Assembly: GCA_015680685.1 (NCBI GenBank)
Contig: MNCI01030315.1
Span: 22,841-51,561 of the forward strand
From: Gnetum montanum
Taxonomy: Eukaryota > Streptophyta > Gnetopsida > Gnetales > Gnetaceae
DNA: 28,721 nt
Direction of reading: 5' to 3'
Below are positions 20,727 to 28,721 of this stretch, in pieces. Within the stretch, counting starts at the first letter, position 1. Each line of letters opens with the position of its first letter. Made by a program: the position numbers and the translations under genes. The notes beneath the pieces were generated by a model that saw nothing but the letters and a program-made list of their open reading frames with translations, had not been told where the DNA came from and did not search any database.

Positions 20727-21509
20727 ATGACCAAGAAATTTCATAGTTTGGAAAGTTTCAAAGTTTCAAAAGATATTCTAGATTCTAAGACTGATTCTTC
20801 ATCAGAAGAAGAACAAAAGAAAGTTTCTGAATTGGGAACAAGTAGTGGAGTGAAAACTAGAAGATCAAGAAGATCACCCATTATATCTGGTTTATCAATT
20901 CGTAAGAGAAGATCTAGAAAGTCTAAGAGTTCAACATTTCAAAGGAATAGGATGGCAAATCCTTGGCAAGGAGTTACACCATTAGGATTTCAAAATTACA
21001 ATGATATTCCTAAGGTAGTTTACAAATATTTGCCTGAGCCTTTCATTCCTGGAAAAGCTTATTTAGCTGAAGAATATATTCACATGTTTGAGTTAGCTTT
21101 AGCTCATGCAAATATTCAACATCAAGATCAAGCTTGTAGGTTGTTTGTATCAAATCTAAAGGATATGGCTCAGATTTGGTATTCAAACTTACCAAGTAAT
21201 AGTATTACAAGTTGGGATGACATGAAGAATCTTTTCTTAGCCCAGTTTGGTAATCAATTAGATCAACAACAACTATACTGTGGGCTGATACAAGCTAAGC
21301 AAGGAGTTAAAGAGTCAATTAGAGATTTTAACATCAAGTTTCAACGAATTTGTGGACTCTTTCAAAGACAATATAGGCCATCAGAAGAAATGCTTAAAGA
21401 AACTTATCTTAAGGCTGTCAACCCCAACATTTCAATTTGGTTAAGGAGAACTCCAAACTTAACTACACTAAATGACTACTTTAGTGAAGCTATACAGTTA
21501 GAAAAATAG
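20727..21509 (+). CDS. gag: Element A Gag
   Basis: 260 codons from the ATG at 20727, the first long ATG after the primer site, to a TAG at 21507. The N-terminal 75 residues are Ser/Arg/Lys-rich (TRRSRRSP, RKRRSRKSKS), which could act as a nuclear signal or bind RNA. The core at about residues 110-220 is a typical retrotransposon Gag capsid region (YIHMFELALAHANI, FVSNLKDMAQIWYSNLP, SWDDMKNLFLAQFG, DFNIKFQRIC). No CCHC zinc knuckle is seen here or in the pol N-terminus. The same frame continues open after the TAG for 1583 codons, so gag and pol were probably one ORF. Gag forms the virus-like particle in which cDNA is made. Confidence 0.93.
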   Translation: MTKKFHSLESFKVSKDILDSKTDSSSEEEQKKVSELGTSSGVKTRRSRRSPIISGLSIRKRRSRKSKSSTFQRNRMANPWQGVTPLGFQNYNDIPKVVYKYLPEPFIPGKAYLAEEYIHMFELALAHANIQHQDQACRLFVSNLKDMAQIWYSNLPSNSITSWDDMKNLFLAQFGNQLDQQQLYCGLIQAKQGVKESIRDFNIKFQRICGLFQRQYRPSEEMLKETYLKAVNPNISIWLRRTPNLTTLNDYFSEAIQLEK

Positions 21510-24500
21510 TTGAACTTGAATCCTGAAGAAAATATTGCAATTCAAAAAAGAGAAGAAAGAGTTATGATTCCTATGCAAGATTTTGCTCAATTTAAAGCTT
21601 TACCAGGTCCATCTCATGTTAAGAAAGAGCAAGAACATGAAAGAGTAGGATCTGAAAAAGGACAATTAATGAGAGATATGTCTAACAAAATAGTGAAGCT
21701 TGAAAAAGCATTGGCAAGAGTTAATATCAAGGAAGAAAGGAAAAATAGAAAGCATAAACATCAAGACACTAAGTTAGTAGAAGATGAGGATGAAAGTGAT
21801 CTTATTATGTCCAACTTTCTTGATATTGAATCTGATAATGAGTTATCTAGTGTTCACTATGCAAGTAAATCTTCTAGCAATGGATCTAGTGATACTTCTT
21901 CTCTATCAAGTTCTGAAGAAGATATGTCTTCAGATGAAGAATGTAATAACAATGAGGAAAATGGATATAGTCTTCGATCTAAGGAAAGACTAACTACTTC
22001 TAGACCCCCAAATGTTATTACTGATCCATCTACTAAGAGAAAAGCTTTTGAGCCAAGTAGAAAGGATAAGAATAAAGGTAAAGACAATCAAGTGGAGCAA
22101 AGCACTCCAAATCAGTCTTTTAATAAATGGATAAAGAGATCAAGCTTCATTGGTGATGGAGAATATGATTTGATAGAAGACCTTAAACATGTCAAGGCCA
22201 ATATTAGCCTCTATCAGTTGCTTCAAATAGGAGATCAGCAAAGAAAGGCTTTAGAATTCATTAAAGGTAAAAGGAGAGCTAGAGAATCAGAGTTAAGTTA
22301 TGTGTCTAGTAATGATGAGAAATTAAAGACTTCATATGATAAGGAAGCTCCTCCTTTCCTTTTGACAATGAAATTAAAGGATAAATTCTTACACAATTGT
22401 TTGGTTGATTCTGGAGCTACGTCTACTATAATGCCATTGTCTATATGTAAGAAACTTGGTTTGATTCCTGAAAAATCAAATAGAAAGATTGTTCAAGTGG
22501 ATAAAAGTAGAGTGAAGATTGTGGGTCAATTACCAAGTGTTCTATTGGAAATTGCTTCTGAACCTCGCATCAGAAGTAGAGTAACTATTCAAGTGGCAGA
22601 TATACCAGATTCACATAGTCTCTTATTGAGTAGAAGTTGGAGCAAGAATTTCTCAGGTTACATATCAACAGATTATTCTCACATGTGGTTACCTTGGAAA
22701 GGAGAACCAAATCAGATATACATCTATAGTGAACCTATGATGATTGATAACATTACTTCAAATGGAAGAAGTAAAATGGTTGAAAAAGGAGGTGTTGAAA
22801 ACAAAATTTGTACACTCCAAGAAAGTTATAGTCCTGAAAAAGAACAATCAAAGCAAGAGGATAAATGGGAGTTATACTTTGATGGTTCATGTAATTCAAA
22901 AGGTGCAGGAGTTGGAATAGTTATATTCAAGAATGATTCACCTGAAATTCTCAAAGCAATTCATCTATCTTTCCCTTGTACTAACAACAAGGCTGAGTAT
23001 GAAGCTTTATGTATTGGTATGAGAATAGCTCTAGACAAAAAGATCAAAGAAATCATTATAAAAGGAGACTCAAGATTAGTCTGTGAACAAGTAAAAGGTA
23101 ACTGTGTCGTAAAGAGCTCATTCTTAAGACCTTATAAGCAACTTGCTTGTAAGATGTTAGATCAGTTTCAACATTGCCAAATAGAGCATATAAACAGAGC
23201 AGAGAATCTTATAGCAGATGATTTGGCAAAGGCAGCTTCAACATTGGATATGCAATTATTAGAAAGTTACAAAGATGTCATGATTGAAGAAGAACATCAG
23301 CCATCAGTACCAGATAATATAAGACATTTACAAGTATTTGAAGATGATGATCAAGTACTAAGATTTATGAAAAACAAACAAGAATTTGAGGGTCAAGTGA
23401 TACCTGAAACGTCATCAAACTCCAAAGCTAATTTCATTCCAAAAAGGATGATTGACTTGGAACATGAGTTCAAGAAAAATTTACTTACTGGAAAGGATAT
23501 ACAAAACCCAGATAGTCAAGCTTTCGAGGTAGTGAATTTTGGATTAGACAAGATGCCAAAGATGTTGAATGTTACAAAGGAAAGAGATTCGAGTTTCAAG
23601 CAAAACTTGTTAACATGTCTAAGAAATAATTTGGACAATTTTGCTTGGTCTTATGATGATCTTAAAGCTTTTAGGCAAGATGTGATGACACATAAGATTC
23701 CTTTAATAGAAGGTTGCAAAATAGTCAAGCAAAAACAAAGGAAATTTAATCCATCATTTGAACCAGCTATGGAAGCCGAAATCAAGAAGTTGTTACAAGC
23801 ACGAATCATATATCCAGTACGATATTCGACATGGCTTGCTAACCTTGTTCCAGTGAGAAAGAAAAATGGTGATATAAGACTTTGTGTAGACTTTAGAAAT
23901 CTAAATGATGCTTCAAAAAAGGATAAGTATCCACTTCCAAGAATTGATGAGATGCTGATTAAAGTCTCAGGTTGTCAAGTATATTCTTTCTTAGATGGTT
24001 TCTCAGGTTATAATCAAATCGTGGTAGATAAGAATGATAGATACAAAACATCATTTATCACCAAATGGGGAACTTTTGCCTACCAAAGAATGCCATTTGG
24101 ATTGTCAAATGCTGGAGCTACTTTTCAAAGAGCAATGGATTTAGCATTCAAGGATTTATTAGGCAAATTCGTGGTGGTTTATTTGGATGATATTACAATA
24201 TTTTCAAAGAAAAAAGAAGATCATATTAATCATCTCCAGCAAGTTTTCGACAGATGTCGTGAGTTTGGTATTTCATTAAATCCTAAGAAGTGTATCTTCG
24301 GGGTTAAATCTGGAAGTTTATTAGGCCATGTGATATGTCAAGAAGGGATTTCCATAGACAATTCCCGAATTCAAGCAGTACAGAATATTGAGCATCCCAC
24401 AAGTAAGAAATCTCTTAGATCTTTCTTTGGGAAGATAAACTTTGTGAAAAAGTTCATCCCCGGGTTTACTGAAATTACCAAACCTTTGATGCATATGCTA

Positions 24501-26261
24501 AAAAAGGATGTCCAAGTAGAGAAAACACCAGAATCAGAGAGAGCTTTATCAGAAATCAAAAAGGCTATACAAGAGGCTCCATATTTGGTAAAGCCTAGAC
24601 TTAAAGAAGATTTTTGGTTATACTCATTTGCTTCAAATGATTCTATCGCTGCTGTTCTAACACAAAAGGATAGTGAAGGTCAAGATGAACCAATTGGATT
24701 TTTTGGGTATCAGTTGAAAGGTTCAGAGTTAAATTACTCAGACTTAGAGAAACAAGCTTTCGCAGTCATCAAGGCACTTCAGCATTTTAAATATTATTTG
24801 GAGAGTTCATTAGTTCACATTATGCTAATTGAACCTGCAGTCAAGCGATTCCTATCCCAAAATGAGATTGGATTGAAAAGAGGAAAATGGCTTATTAAGT
24901 TGCAAAGTTTCAGATTTTCATTGGAAATATGCAAGACAATTAAGGGAATGGGACTAGCTAAGTTAATGACTAGAGAAAATGAAGTGTGTACACTTGACAC
25001 CCATGAAGAGAATTGGTATGATGAAATTCTCAAATTTCTTAGTACAAGGAAAATCCCAAATAATTTAACTGCAAGTCAAAAGAGAGCTTTCTTCAAAAGA
25101 GCACGAAGATTTGTTGTTAAAGATGGTATATTATATCGAAAGGATTTTCGGGGAGTTTTATTGGAATGTGTTCATAATGATCAAATTAGTTTCATTTTGG
25201 AACAATTTCATGATCATTTGAATTTATTTTATGAATCCCCTAAGTCAACTATGCAACATATACTTCGATATGGATATTACTGGCCTTCCATGTATCAAGA
25301 CATTAGTTCAAAGATTCAAAAATGCTATAAATGTCAAGTTCATGGGCCCAAGATTAAAAGGGCTAGAGCCCCTTTAAAACCAGTAGTTGCAGATAGACCA
25401 TTTCAGCAATGGGGTTTGGATTTTATTGGTACAATTACTCCTTCAAGAGCTGGACACAAGTTTATTCTCACAGCTACTGATTATTTTACTAAATGGTCTG
25501 AAGCAAAGGCTCTAAGAGGAAGTTCAGCATCAGACGTGATTAAGTTTCTAGAAGACCACATTCTAAGTAGATTTGGTGTACCCGAAGTGTTAGTGTCAGA
25601 CAATGGACCCGCCTTCAAATCCGAAGAGTTTATCAGATGGGCATCTGAAAAATCTATTTTCTTATTTTCCTCATCAAATTATTATCCTCAAGGAAATGGT
25701 TTAGCGGAATCCACTAATAAGAAGCTTATCGCTTATATCAAGAAATCAATGGATGGGAATCCAGGAAATTGGATTGATTATTTACAATCCGCATTATGGT
25801 CAGATCGAATCAGATTCAAGAAAGCTATTGGGACATCACCATATAACCTAGTCTATGGTTTGCCAGCAAGACTTACAAACAAGATTATAAGTTCAGCTTC
25901 TGAATTTATACAAAGATATAGTGAAAAGACTGATAAAGATAGAAGTTTCATGACTTTACTTATTAAAAGGGAAGCTGAAATAGATAAAGCAAGGGATAAT
26001 TTGTTACAGAATACCTCACAAGTTAAAAGATGGTTTGATAGAAAGGCTTTGAAAAGAACTTTCAAGATAGGAGACCTTGTCCTGTTATGGAATATGAAGA
26101 AACCAAATAAGTTTACACCGACATGGATTGGTCCCTTTCAAATTACAAAGCAATTGTCAGAGGATACTTACAAATTATCAACCTTGGATGGCATGGAATT
26201 GCAATTTCCATATAATGTTTTGCATATAAAACATTATTTGGGACAATTGCATACAACTTGA
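21510..26261 (+). CDS. pol: Element A Pol: protease, archaeal-type RNase H, RT, degenerate RNase H, integrase
   Basis: 1583 codons in the frame of gag, beginning right after its TAG. The first 230 residues are a charged Gag tail. Protease: VDSGATSTIMP (Asp 300), LLLSRSW. Archaeal-type RNase H, about 450-580: YFDGSCN (Asp 458), NNKAEYEAL (Glu 496), KGDSRLV (Asp 520), IADDLAKA (Asp 570). RT, about 735-945: LCVDFRNLN, SFLDGFSGYNQI, MPFGLSNAGATFQRAMD, YLDD at 891-894. First-type RNase H, about 1030-1150: LYSFASNDSIAAVL lacks the usual TDAS Asp, and the TDH position reads IEP, so it is probably inactive. Integrase: zinc finger with FHDH then CYKC (second His appears to be Tyr), core GLDFIG (Asp 1304), SDNGPAF (Asp 1364), GLAES (Glu 1400, exact D-35-E), tail WIGPFQI. 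No chromodomain. No own ATG at the start, so expression needs readthrough, or the TAG is a mutation. Confidence 0.94.
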   Translation: MNLNPEENIAIQKREERVMIPMQDFAQFKALPGPSHVKKEQEHERVGSEKGQLMRDMSNKIVKLEKALARVNIKEERKNRKHKHQDTKLVEDEDESDLIMSNFLDIESDNELSSVHYASKSSSNGSSDTSSLSSSEEDMSSDEECNNNEENGYSLRSKERLTTSRPPNVITDPSTKRKAFEPSRKDKNKGKDNQVEQSTPNQSFNKWIKRSSFIGDGEYDLIEDLKHVKANISLYQLLQIGDQQRKALEFIKGKRRARESELSYVSSNDEKLKTSYDKEAPPFLLTMKLKDKFLHNCLVDSGATSTIMPLSICKKLGLIPEKSNRKIVQVDKSRVKIVGQLPSVLLEIASEPRIRSRVTIQVADIPDSHSLLLSRSWSKNFSGYISTDYSHMWLPWKGEPNQIYIYSEPMMIDNITSNGRSKMVEKGGVENKICTLQESYSPEKEQSKQEDKWELYFDGSCNSKGAGVGIVIFKNDSPEILKAIHLSFPCTNNKAEYEALCIGMRIALDKKIKEIIIKGDSRLVCEQVKGNCVVKSSFLRPYKQLACKMLDQFQHCQIEHINRAENLIADDLAKAASTLDMQLLESYKDVMIEEEHQPSVPDNIRHLQVFEDDDQVLRFMKNKQEFEGQVIPETSSNSKANFIPKRMIDLEHEFKKNLLTGKDIQNPDSQAFEVVNFGLDKMPKMLNVTKERDSSFKQNLLTCLRNNLDNFAWSYDDLKAFRQDVMTHKIPLIEGCKIVKQKQRKFNPSFEPAMEAEIKKLLQARIIYPVRYSTWLANLVPVRKKNGDIRLCVDFRNLNDASKKDKYPLPRIDEMLIKVSGCQVYSFLDGFSGYNQIVVDKNDRYKTSFITKWGTFAYQRMPFGLSNAGATFQRAMDLAFKDLLGKFVVVYLDDITIFSKKKEDHINHLQQVFDRCREFGISLNPKKCIFGVKSGSLLGHVICQEGISIDNSRIQAVQNIEHPTSKKSLRSFFGKINFVKKFIPGFTEITKPLMHMLKKDVQVEKTPESERALSEIKKAIQEAPYLVKPRLKEDFWLYSFASNDSIAAVLTQKDSEGQDEPIGFFGYQLKGSELNYSDLEKQAFAVIKALQHFKYYLESSLVHIMLIEPAVKRFLSQNEIGLKRGKWLIKLQSFRFSLEICKTIKGMGLAKLMTRENEVCTLDTHEENWYDEILKFLSTRKIPNNLTASQKRAFFKRARRFVVKDGILYRKDFRGVLLECVHNDQISFILEQFHDHLNLFYESPKSTMQHILRYGYYWPSMYQDISSKIQKCYKCQVHGPKIKRARAPLKPVVADRPFQQWGLDFIGTITPSRAGHKFILTATDYFTKWSEAKALRGSSASDVIKFLEDHILSRFGVPEVLVSDNGPAFKSEEFIRWASEKSIFLFSSSNYYPQGNGLAESTNKKLIAYIKKSMDGNPGNWIDYLQSALWSDRIRFKKAIGTSPYNLVYGLPARLTNKIISSASEFIQRYSEKTDKDRSFMTLLIKREAEIDKARDNLLQNTSQVKRWFDRKALKRTFKIGDLVLLWNMKKPNKFTPTWIGPFQITKQLSEDTYKLSTLDGMELQFPYNVLHIKHYLGQLHTT

Positions 26262-26626
26262 AGATGTCATCACACAAAATAATATATGTATATAGTATTA
26301 TGTAAATATTACTAGGGATATAGTGTCTATTATATTTAATTATGCTTTATTTATATTTGAAACATTATCTTTCCTTCAAATGAGGCAAGTGGAAGCCTAC
26401 AAGTAAAACAAGTGGAATTCTACAAGTTTGACAAGTGGGGAAGGTGACTCATCCACCACTTGGAGAGGATTGTGACAAATGTTTTAAATGCCTAAAAAGA
26501 AGGAAGCTTGGTTGAAGACACTTGGATGGGAGTTCAAATTTTTAGCACCTATAAAAGGAGGGTTAGATTGCTTAAGATTTCATCTTCTTTCATTTCAAGT
26601 TTGGTAGTGAAGGTTAGAGAGAGCTA
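26262..26626 (+). promoter_or_regulatory. Spacer with TATA box before the extra ORF
   Basis: A 365-base AT-rich gap between pol and the extra ORF. It holds short repeats of AAGTGGA/CTACAAGT words (26386-26435) and a clear TATAAAA at 26550-26556 (CACCTATAAAAGGAGGG), 71 bases before the ATG at 26627. The arrangement suggests a separate promoter for the extra ORF. A splice acceptor feeding a subgenomic RNA is the alternative. Confidence 0.55.
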
Positions 26627-27139
26627 ATGGAGTTTAAGAGAGCAATGAGAAAGCCTTTTATTCCATATGTGATGGGATGTTGCCCTGAACATGTATTGAA
26701 GGCTTATCTAAAGGCTAGATCTTGTGGAGCTCCAAAGGAATGCCCTTTTATGGCTTGGCTATCCGATGAATTTTCCTTTCTCACTTGGGGTTTGGATATT
26801 GAGTCCAATGTTTGGGGGCGATATCAAGATTGCTCCAAAGAAGAAGAGAAAGAAGAAGAGCCACCAACTTATGAAGAGTCATCATGGGGATGGGGAGAAG
26901 CTTTTGCCTCTCAAGAGGAAAATGAAGGAGTTAATGAAGAAGAACAAAAGAGCCCTTCCAAACAAGAAAATGAGAAAAAGGTTGAAGAGAAAGCTCCACT
27001 AGATCAAGGTGAGAGCTACACCAAACAAGAAGACAACAAGACCGCCTATATCACATCAGAAATATCCTATGAAAAGGTGAAGGAGATGAGGATTCCCACT
27101 AGGGTAACCCTCACAATTCAGTTTCCATCCCAAGAATAG
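26627..27139 (+). CDS. Extra acidic ORF between pol and 3' LTR, unknown function
   Basis: 170 codons from ATG (GAGCTAATGGAG) to TAG. The N-terminal 65 residues are Cys/aromatic-rich (PYVMGCCPEHVLKAYLKARSCGAPKECPFMAW, split here by positions 14-45; FSFLTWGLDI). A Glu/Lys-rich middle (about 70-135) holds EEEPPTYEES, a PPxY motif of the kind that binds WW domains. The C-terminal end (MRIPTRVTLTIQFPSQE) is strand-like. No signal peptide or membrane segment, so not an envelope-like protein. The frame is fully intact in an element whose LTRs have diverged by several percent, which suggests it was kept until recently. Extra ORFs at this position are known in Tat/Ogre elements, but I do not recognise this one. 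Confidence 0.72.
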   Translation: MEFKRAMRKPFIPYVMGCCPEHVLKAYLKARSCGAPKECPFMAWLSDEFSFLTWGLDIESNVWGRYQDCSKEEEKEEEPPTYEESSWGWGEAFASQEENEGVNEEEQKSPSKQENEKKVEEKAPLDQGESYTKQEDNKTAYITSEISYEKVKEMRIPTRVTLTIQFPSQE

Positions 27140-27344
27140 TCCATTGAAGGACTTGATAATGTATAGTTGTTATGTACAGTTTGATTTTCTCCTAGGAATG
27201 AGGTTTTTGTCCCATCTCACCTTATGTTAAATGGGAATTTTCCTCAAAAAAAGATTTCTTCTTGAATGTAAAAATTCAATGAAAATTTCAAGATTTTTTT
27301 TAGTTTGGGAATAAGGCTGCATAAGTTTATTTAAGTTTTTTTTT

Positions 27345-27358
27345 AAGGGGGGCAGAAA
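27345..27358 (+). promoter_or_regulatory. Polypurine tract of element A
   Basis: AAGGGGGGCAGAAA ends directly at the TG of the 3' LTR and follows a T-rich stretch, the usual layout for the plus-strand primer. It fixes the LTR start at 27359. Confidence 0.88.
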
Positions 27359-28721
27359 TGTTGGCACATTTGACCATTCCATGGAATAGTTGAAATATTT
27401 TATTGGAAGAATCTATGGTTGTAAATGCACAAGTAAATTTTAGATTTAGTGTTGAAGGTTGGGTGTTCTTAGGGAAGTGATTCACTGGTGAAGAATTTGA
27501 GATAAAGGTGCCAAATTATCTCTTTATTAAAATCAGAAATTAGTACTATGGAAAGGAAGGAAGTATGTGATTCATGTGAAATCATTAAGTTGCAGATCTC
27601 GGTTGTCAAAACTCGGATATATCCTTGCAAGACAAAATCAAAAATGTAACAAAACCAGCAATGCCTTCATTGTTTTATGATTATGAAGAAAAAAGGCAAA
27701 TCAACCTCCACCGTATACTACACCTGTTGAAGAGGAAAAAAGTGGAGATAAGGAAAACAGTGAAGGTAAAGGAGACTGCATTGCAGGAAAACGTGCAACA
27801 CCACTAACCGCGATGTTCACCCTAGCGCAGACTCAAAGACAAATTTTGAAACCCTCATTTACAAAACATGTGAGGAAAGGGGTTATGCCCTATTAAAACC
27901 CTGATTTGTATTGTAGGCCGTGGCATTTTTTTTCTTCTTTCTTTCTTTTCGTGATGCAGGTTGCGGATCCGCCGGACAAAGATCTATGAAATATTGGCCT
28001 GTAATTCGGCAAACAGAAAAACGTAGGAAGGAAAACAAAAAAAAGGGAGAACAAAAAACATAGGAAGCCCTAAATTAATTTAGGAGGAAAAATAGATTTT
28101 GAAACCCTCTATTTAGGGTGCATTGGTCTCCTCCAGCGCGCGACGGCAAAATTAGATCGCGGTTGCAGAGCCTTCTCATGTGGAAGCAGTTTGAATCTGC
28201 GATTTTGATGATGTTTCATATTGGATCTTGACGCAAACATGTGTCGGTTCTTGCAGGTTCTGGGCAGAAATAAGAGAAAGACTGTTGCCCTAGAACTGTG
28301 AGGAAACCTCCACGCGATTTACAGGGAAGAGAAGAAAAATCGTTTCGCTATTTCTTTTCCAAAAATTATTCAATTATTTCTACCGCTCAAGCATACGGTC
28401 AAATGGAGTATAAATTAACCAATAATATATACATGTAGATACATATATATTCACAATATGAAGTACTCATCATATGAAGTCTTAGAGACCTACCATCATT
28501 CATCCCAAGTTATGAAATATATTATTTACTGCCCATTAAAAATTTGCAAAATTGGTTATCCTATTCAATGTCACATTACATTAAAGTTAGCATAAAATGC
28601 TCCTCATTTCATGCATGCCTTCCTAACTCCCTAACCACATAACCTTCTCCTAGCTTGTTGGACAAGTAATCTTTTGATTGGTTAGTCAAATTCCTTGAGA
28701 GAGAAGTTAGGAGAGATATTT
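27359..28721 (+). repeat. 3' LTR of element A, first 1363 bases
   Basis: Matches the 5' LTR from 17725 onward, offset 9634. It carries an A-rich insertion of about 38 bases near 28026-28063. Counted by eye, about 67 substitutions fall in the first 1030 aligned bases and about five in the last 335. It runs off the window inside the U3 duplication, so TATA, poly(A) signal, LTR end and target-site duplication are not visible. Confidence 0.92.

Larger units (their letters stand above)
17725..28721 (+). mobile_element. Element A: nearly complete Ty3/gypsy LTR retrotransposon, right end outside the window
   Basis: Direct LTR copies begin at 17725 and 27359. Between them lie a primer site, gag, pol with protease, archaeal-type RNase H, RT, degenerate RNase H and integrase, an extra ORF, and a polypurine tract. 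Scaling from the 2885-bp 5' LTR, the element should end near 30.28 kb, about 12.5 kb in all. Coding is intact except for one TAG between gag and pol. It is inserted in element B's protease on the opposite strand. Presence of the archaeal-type RNase H points to the Tat group; the domain order is unusual for it. Confidence 0.92.

Noticed and set aside
27625-27807. Plus-strand open frame of 60 codons in the 3' LTR
   Set aside because: The matching stretch in the 5' LTR is broken, and it has no motif. Chance frame in LTR DNA.
1-28721. CRISPR arrays, bacterial operons, tRNA or rRNA genes
   Set aside because: Repeats lack regular unique spacers, introns and TATA boxes indicate a eukaryote, and no tRNA or rRNA fold or motif was seen.

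Overview
The window looks like repeat-rich nuclear DNA of a land plant. Nearly everything recognisable belongs to Ty3/gypsy LTR retrotransposons, nested and decayed to different degrees. Elements B and C are of the Tat/Ogre type: B has RT, a degenerate RNase H, a second archaeal-type RNase H, then integrase, and C has the matching Gag style. No cellular housekeeping gene, tRNA, rRNA or CRISPR array was seen. The species cannot be named; a large-genome seed plant or fern would fit.

Layout. (1) 1-3101, minus strand: decayed gag and pre-protease segment of Tat-like element C, running off the left edge. (2) About 3.2-7.8 kb: non-coding, LTR-like DNA with two minus-strand TATA boxes (near 3.96 and 5.74 kb), a spaced palindromic TAGCATAG repeat (4.39-4.94 kb), a GCGTATACGC array (5.34-6.24 kb) and an AGTTTA-type array (7.42-7.79 kb). 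(3) 7809-11294, minus strand: decayed pol (RT, RNase H, archaeal-type RNase H, integrase) of element B, starting right after a textbook splice acceptor. (4) 11.3-17.2 kb: a probable intron of element B between protease and RT. It contains, on the opposite (plus) strand, a decayed gene of about eight exons (11851-16279) whose first six junctions agree in splice phase, flanked by AGTTTA-type repeats and with a GCGTATACGC array in its first intron. A 150-base N gap lies at 11460-11609. (5) 16946-17724, minus strand: the protease segment of element B. (6) 17725 to the end, plus strand: a younger, nearly intact element A inserted inside B's protease. Its parts are a 2885-bp 5' LTR, primer site, gag, one in-frame TAG, an otherwise open 1583-codon pol, an extra 170-aa ORF with its own TATA box, a polypurine tract, and a 3' LTR cut by the window end.

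How the parts relate. B is older than A, because A interrupts B's protease; C and B are similarly decayed. Almost all premature stops in B, C and the antisense gene sit where CAA, CAG or CGA is expected, as after cytosine deamination of methylated DNA. Element A has the order protease, archaeal-type RNase H, RT, degenerate RNase H, integrase: the second RNase H lies before RT. The most interesting objects are the multi-exon antisense gene inside the presumed intron of a retrotransposon, and element A's domain order plus its separately promoted acidic ORF.
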